From Stictocephala bisonia (lineage: Eukaryota; Arthropoda; Insecta; Hemiptera; Membracidae): a DNA stretch of 64,000 nt. The stretch lies in the NCBI GenBank assembly GCA_035578905.1, contig JAQJVL010000152.1, positions 1,263,131-1,327,130 of the forward strand, written 5' to 3'. Below, piece by piece: positions 13,398-24,000 of this stretch. The notes beneath the pieces were generated by a model, which saw only the letters and a program-made list of their open reading frames with translations, had not been told where the DNA came from and made no database searches. Position 1 is the stretch's first letter. Every line of letters begins with the position of its first letter. The translations under genes were made by a program, and so were the position numbers.

Positions 13398-13556
13398 TGG
13401 ACACAGAGAGAGAGAGCGCGCGTCTACAACCCCGCAACCCTTCGCCGAGCTACCTGAGGTGGCATGTCGCACCTCGAGTGCCAGTTTTATGGCCCTTTGG
13501 GTCGCTGGGATTAACACAGGTAGTCCATGTCGCACCTCGAGTGCCACCGTTGTTTA

Positions 13557-16159
13557 CTATGAAACAAAGAGACATTTGAGAAATCCCATTACACCGTTGT
13601 TTTCCTCCTTAATTCTACGTTATTCATTTTGTTTTTTATTGTAAATTTTAATAATTGTTATCCTAGTTGGAACAAAAATGTACCGGAATTTTATCTAGTA
13701 ATCACTGAGCGTCATTTTTACAATTTTATTTATAAAAGCTCCGTCAATAGTTCCTATATCGTACTTATATTTTAGTGTGTGGTTGACAAGAATGTCCTCT
13801 AGAAGTATTATGAATTTCAGAATTTTAAGTTGTCAAGAAAAAAGTACTTATCAATTTCCTGACACGACGTTTTCTTGGCTACTAGAAGTCGTCAAAGTAA
13901 TTACTTGGTCACGTTTTAATCCTTACTTACTTTCAGGCCTATATGCGTAAGTAAATGCGGTGGTTTTAAATTGATGTTAGTAATAATTGTAGTTATAATA
14001 ATAGTTTAGTAATAACTTTGAATTGACCAATTTAAATTGATTTAGATCAATATAAAATCACTGAATTTACTTGTGCATATAAAAGTAATGTAGGCCCTAT
14101 CGTAACTGTACATTTTAAGGATAACAACGCGACCAAGTAATTAATTTTAAGAAATCTAGAAGCTAAGAATACGTCATTTTAGAAAATTTAAAAGAACTTA
14201 TTTTCTTCAAAAGTTATAATCCTGAAATTTATAAAATTGTAGAAAACAACCCTGTCAACCACGTACTGTATTAACATAAAAATACGATAAATTAACGGAT
14301 GTTTTAGTAATAACAGTTTTAATTTTATGCACAGTGAAAACTAGTTAAAATCCTGTACGTTTTGTTGTTCCAACTATTTTAATAACAATTATTAAAACGT
14401 ATAATAACATTTTAAAATGTATAGAATGTCATAACATAGGCCTGCTATGAAACGAGAAAACCATGCTCTTAGTTTCTTAGTAAACAATCTTAAAACTGGA
14501 GTACAAATAATTTATGTACCGACAGTAGTTTTATGATGTTCATATAAAACAAATTAATGTGTTATATAAAAATCAAAAGAACTCGTGTACACACCGTTAA
14601 AATAACACGAATTGAAATAAAATTAAACTATGAAACAACTGTCAAAATATTGATCTTTTAGCATTCAAAGGTGCTGATTTTATAACTACGAGTATAAGAG
14701 TAGTACAAAAGGGAGTTATACATCAAATATTCATAAAAAGGCCTATAATACGTGAAGCCGTTTTTTTGTCAACGCAACTCCTCACTTATTTATTGACCAA
14801 TTTAAACGGTGAGGTGTCAAAACATTTGCCTCTGATCGTAGTTGTGCAATATGGTCTTAATTCTTCAATATTTTCACCCAGAAAGATATGGGAAGCCCTC
14901 AGATTACGTTTTTCAGCCCTAAGAATAACACGGAGATATTTAAATAAATCTAAAAGTAACAGCTGTTAAAATGTAAATAATGATTTTCAAAAAGTTTTAA
15001 CAGCTGTTGGGATGTAAACAACGGTGTTTGAAATACTGATGAGGTTAGATCTTTTATGATGTTAAACCAGGGAAGGTTGTAACCATGGTTTTGTTCACAA
15101 CCGACTATAAGGATCCGCTCTACTGGACTTGAAGATTTCAATGGTAGGCTAATCTAACGGGGTTATATTATTTATTTAATTAATTTTCAGCTGTTCAAAA
15201 CATATGAAAACATATGAATTGAACGCGTTTGAAATAGACTAAGTAATATCATTGAGTGTTTATACTAATAAATAGGTAGCGATATAGGTAATGTGAGTGA
15301 CATAGGCTACTGTAAATAAACTTAATATTGAGATTTTACGTTTTACTGTTAACCTAATTATTATTTGTAATAATTATTTGTAGTCAAAAGTCACAAGCAG
15401 AGGCCGAAGGCCGAGGTGTAACGGGGTGGGCACGTTAAGCGCGCAGGGGTGTCCCCTAGTTATTATTAACATGTGTTGATGTGGACGTTGGTTCATTAGT
15501 CCTACCATTCGAGTATTTTAAAGAAGCCGTTATAGTTCAAGACGCGTCCAGTCATAAAAGTTTTACTGTGTCATATATTAGCCATAAATAAATATACTAT
15601 CTGTCAAAATTGAGATAGTAAAACTGTTACGCATTATTTAGTTGTGTTTAACGCCTTTAGTTTACCCATGCAACCTATTCTTCACGACCTCTTACATAAC
15701 AATTTTAACGCTGTTATAAAAAAGTATTCAAGAACATTTTCAGCAAAAATAAATATTTTAGACTGTTGATTCATTTATGGTAAAACATTAATTACATAAT
15801 AATTTTTTTTAACGGAAATATTCAAAATATTAACGCTTCATATATGATATTATTTTAATATAAAACTTTTTCATGTTAATTCATTTGTTCAAAATGGACA
15901 TTTAGTTTAGAAACAACACCGTCACTAAACTTGAGATTTGGAAAGTAAGCTAATCATTTATCAAAAACTATTATATTTTTTTCATTTATATTGAGTTTAA
16001 TTTTTTAATTAATCCAACTAAAGTAGCCCTATTATTAGTAAATACATTTTGGTACATTTTAGTTGGAATGTGGTTGATTTCTTAGTTTAAAAAAGATTTT
16101 CATAGATCTACGTTAATTATTTTGCTTTTTACTTTAAATAAATTTAACACTATAACAGG
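13557..16159. other. AT-rich non-coding spacer
   Basis: Unique AT-rich DNA with scattered TAGGCC-type words. The only compositional anomaly is the GC-rich patch at 15391-15459, listed separately. Short frames (14766-14969, 14950-15141) show no family features. Confidence 0.5.
15391..15459 (+). mobile_element. possible Helitron-like 3' terminus or decayed element end
   Basis: A 69-bp GC-rich patch in AT-rich DNA contains the palindrome AGGCCGAAGGCC, then GGGGTGGGCACG, GCGCGC and a small hairpin AGGGGTGTCCCCT that runs straight into CTAG followed by T. A 3' hairpin close to CTRR before a host T is the signature of Helitron 3' ends, but here the hairpin overlaps the terminus rather than sitting about 10 bp upstream. 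No matching 5' end was found. Confidence 0.3.
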
Positions 16160-19100
16160 GGGTTGTCCAGTTTTACAGGCGGTCAGAGATTAGTCTCAAT
16201 TACTATGTCCAGTTGCACAGGCGGTCAGAGATTAGTCCTAATTACTATGTCCAGTTGCACAGGCGATCAGAGATTAGTCCTAATTACTATGTCCAGTTGC
16301 ACTGGCGGTCAGAGATTATTCCTAATTACTATGTCCAGTTGCACCGGCGATCAGAGATTAGTCCTAATTACTATGTCCAGTTGCACAGGCAGTCAGAGAT
16401 TAGTCTCAATTACTATGTCCAGTTGCACCGGCGATCAGATATTAGTCCTAATTACTATGTCCAGCACAGGCAGTCAGAGATTAGTCTCAATTACTATGTC
16501 CAGTTGCACAGGCGGTCAGAGATTAGTCCTAATTACTATGTCCAGTTGCACAGGCGATCAGAGATTAGTCCTAATTACTATGTCCAGTTGCACTGGCAGT
16601 CAGAGATTAGTCCTAATTACTATGTCCAGTTGCACCGGTGGTTATTTCAAACCCTCTGGAACAGTGTCTAGTTGTACTAGCGGTCAGAGATTAGTCCTAA
16701 TTACTGTGTCCAGTTGCACCGGTGGTCAGAGATTAGTCCTAATTACTATGTGCAGTTCCACCGGCGGTCATCGATCCCTCCTAATTACTATATCCAGTTG
16801 CACAGGCGGTCAGAGATTAGTCCTAATTACTATGTCCAGTTGCACAGGCGGTCAGAGATTAGTCCTAATTACTATGTGCAGTTGCACAGGCGGTCAGAGA
16901 TTAGTCCTAATTACTATGTCCAGTTGCACAGGCGATCAGAGATTAGTCCTAATTACTATGTCCAGTTGCACAGGCGGTCATCGATCCCTCCTAATTACTA
17001 TATCCAGTTGCACAGGCGGTCAGAGATTAGTCCTAATTACTATGTCCAGTTGCACTGGTGGTCAGAGATTATTCCTAATTACTATGTCCAGTTGCACCGG
17101 CGATCAGAGATTAGTCCTAATTACTATGTCCAGTTGCACAGGCAGTCAGAGATTAGTCTCAATTACTATGTCCAGTTGCACCGGCGATCAGATATTAGTC
17201 CTAATTACTATGTCCAGTTGCACTGGCAGTCAGAGATTAGTCCTAATTACTATGTCCAGTTGCACTGGCAGTCAGAGATTAGTCCTAATTACTATGTCCA
17301 GTTGCACCGGTGGTTATTTCAAACCCTCTGGAACAGTGTCTAGTTGTACTAGCGGTCAGAGATTAGTCCTAATTACTGTGTCCAGTTGCACCGGTGGTCA
17401 GAGATTAGTCCTAATTACTATGTGCAGTTCCACCGGCGGTCATCGATCCCTCCTAATTACTATATCCAGTTGCACAGGCGGTCAGAGATTAGTCCTAATT
17501 ACTATGTCCAGTTGCACAGGCGGTCAGAGATTAGTCCTAATTACTATGTGCAGTTGCACAGGCGGTCAGAGATTAGTCCTAATTACTATGTCCAGTTGCA
17601 CAGGCGATCAGAGATTAGTCCTAATTACTATGTCCAGTTGCACAGGCGGTCATCGATCACTCCTAATTACTATATCCAGTTGCACAGGCGGTCAGAGATT
17701 AGTCCTAATTACTATGTCCAGTTGCACAGGCGGTCAGAGATTAGTCCTAATTACTATGTCCAGTTGCACCGGCGATAAGATATTAGTCCTAATTACTATG
17801 TCCAGTTGCACAGGCGGTCAGAGATTAGTCCTAATTACTATGTCCAGTTGCACAGGCGATCAGAGATTAGTCCTAATTACTATGTCCAGTTGCACTGGCG
17901 GTCAGAGATTAGTCCTAATTACTATGTCCAGTTGCACCGGTGGTTATTTCAAACCCTCTGGAACAGTGTCTAGTTGTACTAGCGGTCAGAGATTAGTCCT
18001 AATCACTCTGTCCAGTTGCACCGGTGGTCAGAGATTAGTCCTAATTACTATGTCCAGTTTCACCGGCGGTCAGAGATTAGTCCTAATTACTATGTCCAGT
18101 TGCACTGGCGGTCAGAGATTAGTCCTAATTACTATGTTCAGTTGCACTGGTGGTTATTTCAAACCCTCTGGAACAGTGTCTAGTTGTACTAGCGGTCAGA
18201 GATTAGTCCTAATTACTGTGTCCAGTTGCACCGGTGGTCAGAGATTAGTCCTAATTACTATGTGCAGTTCCACCGGCGGTCATCGATCCCTCCTAATTAC
18301 TATGTGCAGTTCCACCGGCGGTCAGAGATTAGTCCTAATTACTATGTCCAGTTGCACAGGCGGTCAGAGATTAGTCTTAATTACCATGTCCAGTTGCACC
18401 GGCGATCAGAGATTAGTCCTAATTACTGTGTCTAATTGCACCGGCAGTCAGGGATTAGCCCTAATTAATATGTCCAGTTGCACCGGTGGTTATTTCAAAC
18501 CCTCTGGAACAGTGTCTAGTTGTACTAGCGGTCAGAGATTAGTCCTAATTACTGTGTCCAGTTGCACCGGTGGTCAGAGATTAGTCCTAATTACTATGTG
18601 CAGTTCCACCGGCGGTCATCGATCCCTCCTAATTACTATATCCAGTTGCACCGGTGGTCAGAGATTAGTCCTAATTACTGTGTCCAGTTGCACCGGCGGT
18701 GAACGATTAGTCCTAATTACTATGTCCAGTTGCACCGGCGGTCAGAGATTAGTCCTAATTACTGTATCCAGTTGCACCGGCGGTCATGGATCACTCCTAA
18801 TTACTATGTCCAGTTGCACCGGCGGTCATGGATCACTCCTAATTACTATGTCCAGTTGCACCGGTGGTCATGGATCACTCCTAATTACTATGTCCAGTTG
18901 CACCGGCGGTCATGGATCACTCCTAATTACTATGTCCAGTTGCACCGGTGGTCATGGATCACTCCTAATTACTATGTCCAGTTGCACCGGCGGTCATGGA
19001 TCACTCCTAATTACTATGTCCAGTTGCACCGGTGGTCATGGATCACTCCTAATTACTATGTCCAGTTGCACCGGTGGTCATTGATCACTCCTAATTACTA

Positions 19101-19497
19101 TGTCCAGTTGCACCGGCGGTCATGGATCACTCCTAATTACTGTGTCCAGTTGCACCGGCGGTCAGAGATTAGTGCTAATTACTATGTCCAGTTGCACCCG
19201 CGGTCAGAGATTAGTCCTAATTACTGTATCCAGTTGCACTGGCGGTCATGGATCACTCCTAATTACTATGTCCAGTTGCACCGGTGGTCATGGATCACTC
19301 CTAATTACTATGTCCAGTTGCACCGGTGGTCATGGATCACTCCTAATTACTATGTCCAGTTGCACCGGTGGTCATGGATCACTCCTAATTACTATGTCCA
19401 GTTGCACCGGTGGTCATGGATCACTCCTAATTACTATGTCCAGTTGCACCGGCGGTCATGGATCACTCCTAATTACTATGTCCAGTTGCACCCGGCC
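16160..19497. repeat. 42-bp minisatellite array, about 79 copies, with higher-order structure
   Basis: The unit carries ATGTCCAGTTGCACCGGCGG, then TCAGAGATTAGTCC and TAATTACT. Variants include GTCATCGATCCCTCC, GTCATGGATCACTCC (which dominates 18780-19490) and a marked variant with GGTTATTTCAAACCCTCTGG. The marked variant occurs at 16633, 17305, 17935, 18145 and 18481, that is 16, 15, 5 and 8 units apart, showing duplication of multi-unit blocks. One unit near 16462 lacks 3 bp. The period is a multiple of three, so frames of 973 codons (16163-19084, unit MSSCTGGQRLVLIT) and 280 codons in another frame stay open. The first ends where one unit has CATTGATCA instead of CATGGATCA. Interpreted as non-coding intronic satellite. 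Confidence 0.95.
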
Positions 19498-21498
19498 AGG
19501 GTCAGTTTAAATCGTGGACGTGATGTAGTCGATTATTTATTTATTAATTTTCGTAACAGATTTATTCCATGACAACTTCTCAGATTCAAAGCAGAAATAC
19601 ATGGACAGATTAATTTCTGGAACGAATTATGTCAAGCTATTTTACTTCCATTACAAATAGTAATAGGCTTATGTAGCGCAATAGCCTACATTACTGAAAA
19701 CATGTAGGCCTACTGTATTGCGATGTAACGTATTAGTAGTTGTATTATTGTTCTTAGGTTTCAATGTGTTTAGAAAAGCAGTAACAGTACTTTCTTTCAT
19801 GACTCAATTTTGTTATTTTTTAAAGCCATGCATTTCTATTTATGTCATTTCATGTGCTTCAAAATACATCTTGGACATTGTGAAATGGACGTCTTTATTT
19901 AATTTTGTAATAGCTTGCTAAACTAGACAAATTACTGTTTTCTTTGGCGTTTTATATAATATTAATATTGTTCTTAAATATCAAAACTTAACTTTATATT
20001 CAATAACTTTATATTCATTTTCACGTTGTAAAAAATGTATTGGTATGTTGTTGAAATCCTCTATTTTTTATAAAACCATTATTTGAAAGTATATTTTATA
20101 TTGATTTCAAAATTACCTCTTCCCGACTGTATTATCACTACATTTTTTAGTAATTGTGTTATTGCTAAATAAATTTGCTAAAGAAGTAAACTTTGTCTTA
20201 TATAATAAAGTCAGTTAAAGTGATAATTCTTATGATAAACAAAAGCAATGATAATGTAACTTAAAGGCCTAAGTTACCGATGTGTTTAACAGGGTAAATG
20301 TTAGTCTGCCGTAAACCTGTCTTATAAGAACTACATACGACTAAGTTTGGTGATCCTTATAAACACAATCTTTGTTTTAGAAAGTTTCACTATTGAATTT
20401 AAACATTGTTCACACTTAACTCTACCTTTGCTATCAGAAACCGTCATATATAAGTTACCAAATATACACCAGTATATGATATTGTTTCATATAGGTGAAC
20501 TTTTTGTTGAATTTGTCTGTGATTACTATAGAATATCCCGGAATGGAAGTGTAAGTTCTATATGAAGGGACCCAGACTTGTCCGCCGGTGTAACTGGACA
20601 TCAGCCCTCTAACACGTTAGTGTTGTTTATATTTAAATACATTGTTGAGCCTTATTTTGTTGATAGTCTTTGAGCTATATCAAACATTTTCGGTTGTACT
20701 TTTTCATTTGCATTACTTCTACTTCTTTCAATTAAAATATACACTATTGAATTGTTATATTTGAATATAACTTATTGTCCTCACATTATTATGAATTTAA
20801 TACATTAATTTAAATTGTATTTAATAATGTATTAGATACATTAATATGTATTTAAAATGTATTAAAATGTTGTTGTCCATGTGGAAAGTATAAACCGATG
20901 TAGTTTCGTCCACGGCAGTTATCATCTTAGTATCTTAGTAATTTGTTATTATTTGGTATTGTCATTAGAACACGTTAAAACTGTACAATCTTATTACAGA
21001 TAATTTATTAATTAATATTGACGAACAAAAATTAACTTAAATTATGAGCCGTGTTTGATACCTATAGGCTATAACAAACAAAGGTAATGTCCTAGCGTAA
21101 TTTATTTATATCAAATTACGGGCAAATTAGGCCTACTAGGCCTATTAACTGGAAAATTTCGTGAAAACACTCGTACAAAAATTTTAATTATTTAATGTTG
21201 CCACGAAAACATTATCATCTATCACAAAACACAATGGATATAAATGTGTTATAATAATACATGTAAATGTAATAAAAATGTACAAGTATTTTAGAGTAAA
21301 TAGTAAGAGAGAACGTTTTAGTCCTAAATTCACCATTTGTATACAATGTGTAATAAAGCCTTTATTATTATTATGAAATATTTCTAAGTGGAATTTGACC
21401 CTTTGTCAGGTGTTTTGGGAATTGGCGTTTCGTCCTAATTAAAGTAAATAGGCCACTAAAAATACAATACAACGTTGAGACAGTTTAGGTTTTAAAAT

Positions 21499-21535
<37 letters not shown>

Positions 21536-22370
21536 CATATATAAATTTGGGGTTAGAATAATAAATTTGAAAAAGATAAAGTTAAGTCACGTTTGTATTT
21601 TTGTATACTTCTGATGCAATTAGTGTTGAGTCACGAGTTATAGGCTGATAGAATATCCTATGTTTATATCTTTATAGGCCTATTCATAAATATTTTAGAA
21701 TTATAGGGTTGCAAAACCTAAACAGTATTAGAGTAAAAAGTACAATATTTTATTTTTATGGATTTATACTTTCCATTTTTACAGATTTCGACGCAGATTT
21801 ATATAATGTGTTTGTTTGTATTGAAAAGTATTAGTTGTTCAAATGGGATTTAAAATTCCTAACTAAAATTTACTGATGGATAATGTTTATTTCATATTTG
21901 GAAATAAGTACTGTAACGTGAAAGTGTATGTTTGGGATATTTATGGCCCAACTCATACGTATCGCCTTGAACTCTCGCCCAGTAACGTGGTGTATAGGCC
22001 AACTGCAGTCCGTGAGTGTGTGGTTCGTTCGTTGATTGCTATGTATAGGACATAGGCTACGACTACAGGTTTTGTTTCAACGTGACACCGGTGAAAAGTG
22101 ATTTTCTTATTACGTCTATTAACCCTAATTGGGTAACTACTGGTGACTAGAGCTTATAATAGGTGCTAGTAATGTTACCTCGTTAGTTCTAGCCATAAAT
22201 TATAATAGCCTAGAGTGGCGTGGGTGACTGGTGACGTTAGTTTAGCGACGCTAATGAGCGAGCTTCATACACTTTAAAATAGGTCTCTTTTTTTAATTAT
22301 CCTATTTTCAAGTGAAGCCTGGATATAGAAAATACATATTTTACACTCAAAATAAACGCGAAGTGTGGAT
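19498..22370. other. AT-rich intron sequence next to the engrailed-family exon
   Basis: AT-rich non-coding DNA with an AT microsatellite at 21504-21531 and several TAGGCCTA octamers (19705, 21128, 21137, 21675). GC content rises from about 21.9 kb toward the exon. Located on the downstream side of the exon's splice donor, so it is inferred to be the start of intron 1. No protein-coding or RNA feature seen. Confidence 0.6.
21504..21531. repeat. AT microsatellite
   Basis: About 12 to 13 AT dinucleotides within the inferred intron. Confidence 0.9.
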
Positions 22371-22376
22371 ACTCAC
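22371..22376 (-). other. splice donor of the engrailed-family first exon
   Basis: On the minus strand the coding sequence reads into GTGAGT directly after the first base of the Gly codon in RPSSG. That is a near-consensus donor. An intron after RPSSG in phase 1 fits the known exon structure of insect engrailed and invected genes. Beyond the donor the frame runs only about 26 more codons before a stop at 22297, with unrelated AT-rich sequence, which supports splicing here. Confidence 0.85.
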
Positions 22377-23376
22377 CGGAGGAGGGACGGTCCGAGTATC
22401 GCGTACAGTAGACCCACGCCGGCCACACTTGTCCGTTGGAGTCCTTCTCCTGGTCCGAAGATGGGTCGGGCTTGTCTGAGTTGGTTGACTTTGTCGCAGG
22501 AGAGGTGTCAGTCTCACTACTGGACGGTGATTTGATCACATTCTTGGATGTCCTGACCCGACGAACACACGATTGCTGTGAGGCCTGAGGCTTAGACCGT
22601 CCAAAGTCAGGCCGAAGGATGTTATCCACTGAGAAGGTAAGCGCAGACGGGCCCGGGGGTGGTGGTGGAGACGGGGATGGAGACCTAAGTGACCTGCTGG
22701 AACCCACCGGCGAGCCGCTACGACAGCAACCACATGAAGATCCATCCTTAACTGTATTGCTTGCGATCTGGGGTTTGGTTGAGCTCAGAAGCCGGCTGTC
22801 AATGAAGTTTTGACTGCCGGCAAACACCCCAAGGGTGTCTGGTGCCTTGACCGGCAGGACAGTGGTAGGAACTCTGGGCAATCCGGTGAATCCTCTATCT
22901 ACTTCGGGATAGACAGTAGGAAGATGCAGACTCAATGGAAACCTATTGGGGACGACGCCTACACCAAGGCCATACACTAGGGAGAGACTGGCCATGTCCG
23001 GATGGTAGATTCGACTGTCGGCAACGTATCCGTTGCACAGTTCGAGGCCAGGGACAGGAGGACTCGACGGTGGAGAACTGTCACTGTATGGATGTTTGTC
23101 GACGGACGAGCTTTCGTTTGACACAGGTCTGCTGGGGTGTTTGTTGTCTGGCACTCTTCTAGTCTGGAAGGACGGCTTGTCAAATTGTAACTCCGACCTC
23201 GAGTCTTCCGAATGTGGAAAGATGGTGCCCGGAGCAGGCTTATCGGGATCTAGCTCGAGGATAGAGGTAGGGCTAACACTTCGGGTCAACAGGGCAATCT
23301 GGTGGAAAGCGGACTTGGGCTTTGACGGGCTGGACGGCGAGTGCCCGGGGCTACACCGCTCCGTCTCCAGAGCCAT
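22377..23376 (-). CDS. en/inv: Engrailed/Invected homeoprotein, first coding exon (5' part only)
   Basis: This 1000-nt exon encodes residues 1-333 plus the first base of codon 334. The protein is a homeodomain transcriptional repressor that acts in the nucleus in segmentation and posterior-compartment identity. The start MALETERCSP resembles the Drosophila Engrailed start (MALEDRCSP). EH1 (about residues 247-260, FSVDNILRPDFG) recruits Groucho. EH2 (about 318-334, WPAWVYCTRYSDRPSSG) contacts Extradenticle/Pbx. The rest is low-complexity and Ser/Pro-rich, including a run of five Pro at about 237-241 and a Ser/Asp-rich tract at about 285-315. EH3, the homeodomain and EH5 must lie in later exons outside the window. 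An in-frame TAG eight codons upstream (23398-23400) supports this start. The exon is much more GC- and CpG-rich than its surroundings. En and inv are ancient paralogues often adjacent in insects; the diagnostic Arg-Ser micro-exon of invected is not in the window, so I cannot decide between them. Confidence 0.93.
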
Positions 23377-23390
23377 CAGACCGTATTCAT
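23376..23390 (-). promoter_or_regulatory. short upstream ORF overlapping the engrailed-family start codon
   Basis: On the minus strand an ATG at 23390-23388 opens a four-codon frame (MNTV) whose TGA overlaps the main ATG as TGATG. If the transcript starts upstream of 23390, this arrangement could reduce or reset translation by termination and reinitiation. The main ATG has G at +4 but C at -3, a weak context. Functional relevance is inference. Confidence 0.4.
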
Positions 23391-24000
23391 ACTCGTACTA
23401 CAAGTCTACAACTGATTGCCGCATTTGTTTAACAGTAAGTCCACGTTGAAGGCGGCGGGCAGTGATTGATATACAGGAGTAGGAGCCGAGTGGTGAGTGC
23501 CGCTCCCCACCACACGGTCGGACCACACACGACGTGATGTAGTTGCGGAGAGTGCCAGGAGGGCGCACCACAGCACACAGTCTATACCGCACCACACCGT
23601 AGACCTATCACACGGCACACAGTCGCCGTACTCCGACTAAGCGCCACGCCGGACACACACAGATGAAGTTATACAGGTATCCGTAGCCGAGACAGCCGTG
23701 TCACTTCCACAGCCACGTTTTCAAAGTGACAGCTTAAACTAAGACTTCACTTCAAAAGTCTGTGGTGTCCTTTTTGGTGTACGCCCTCTTCCCCTCGCAC
23801 CCCCACCACTGCGCCTAGTCTGCTTGCGTCTATATTAGTTGTGTAGCGCGGAGACTGGACTGCGGGTAGCGGACCCAAAGTGTTGCCCGGGCAGGCTCCG
23901 CCTTGTCCCCCCTTACGCTCCGCCCCCACGACCCCCTCACAAGCTCCACCCATCTTCTTACCCAACCTACGATCCCCACTCCCGCACTAATCACTTTACT
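23377..24000 (-). promoter_or_regulatory. 5' UTR and probable promoter region of the engrailed-family gene
   Basis: GC and CpG density stay high from the exon to about 23.95 kb and then drop abruptly to AT-rich DNA. On the plus strand this block has several C-rich, CACCC/CCGCCC-like boxes (23785-23815, 23905-23950), which are Sp/KLF-type sites. A TCAGTT initiator-like word lies on the minus strand near 23414-23409 and a weak TAATATA near 23836-23830. No single start site is convincing. Short open frames here (for example 23398-23618 minus, 23747-23965 minus, 23839-24033 plus) have no family features and are explained by low stop-codon density in GC-rich DNA. Confidence 0.55.

Larger units (their letters stand above)
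12768..13548. mobile_element. non-autonomous hAT- or Merlin-like transposon with 8-bp target duplication
   Basis: The 781-bp element is flanked by an exact 8-bp direct repeat, GTTGTTTA (12760-12767 and 13549-13556). Its ends are inverted: GGCACCCGAGGTGCGACATG on the left and, reversed, GGCACTCGAGGTGCGACATG on the right, each followed by GACTACCTG. The motif CTCGAGGTGCGACATG recurs inside both ends, giving three copies on the left and two inverted copies on the right, as expected for subterminal transposase-binding repeats. The interior is AT-rich, carries a TTAGG run and an AT/TTTA microsatellite, and has no transposase. An 8-bp duplication is known for hAT, P and Merlin families; the superfamily is not settled here. 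Confidence 0.8.

Noticed and set aside
16163..19572. 973-codon and 280-codon frames as Ser/Thr/Cys-rich repeat proteins
   Set aside because: Explained by the 42-bp period; two frames are open at the same time and the sequence leading in is AT-rich non-coding DNA.
22536..23618. Other open frames overlapping the engrailed-family exon and its leader
   Set aside because: Shadows in GC-rich DNA; only the frame with EH1, EH2 and the splice donor shows a protein family.
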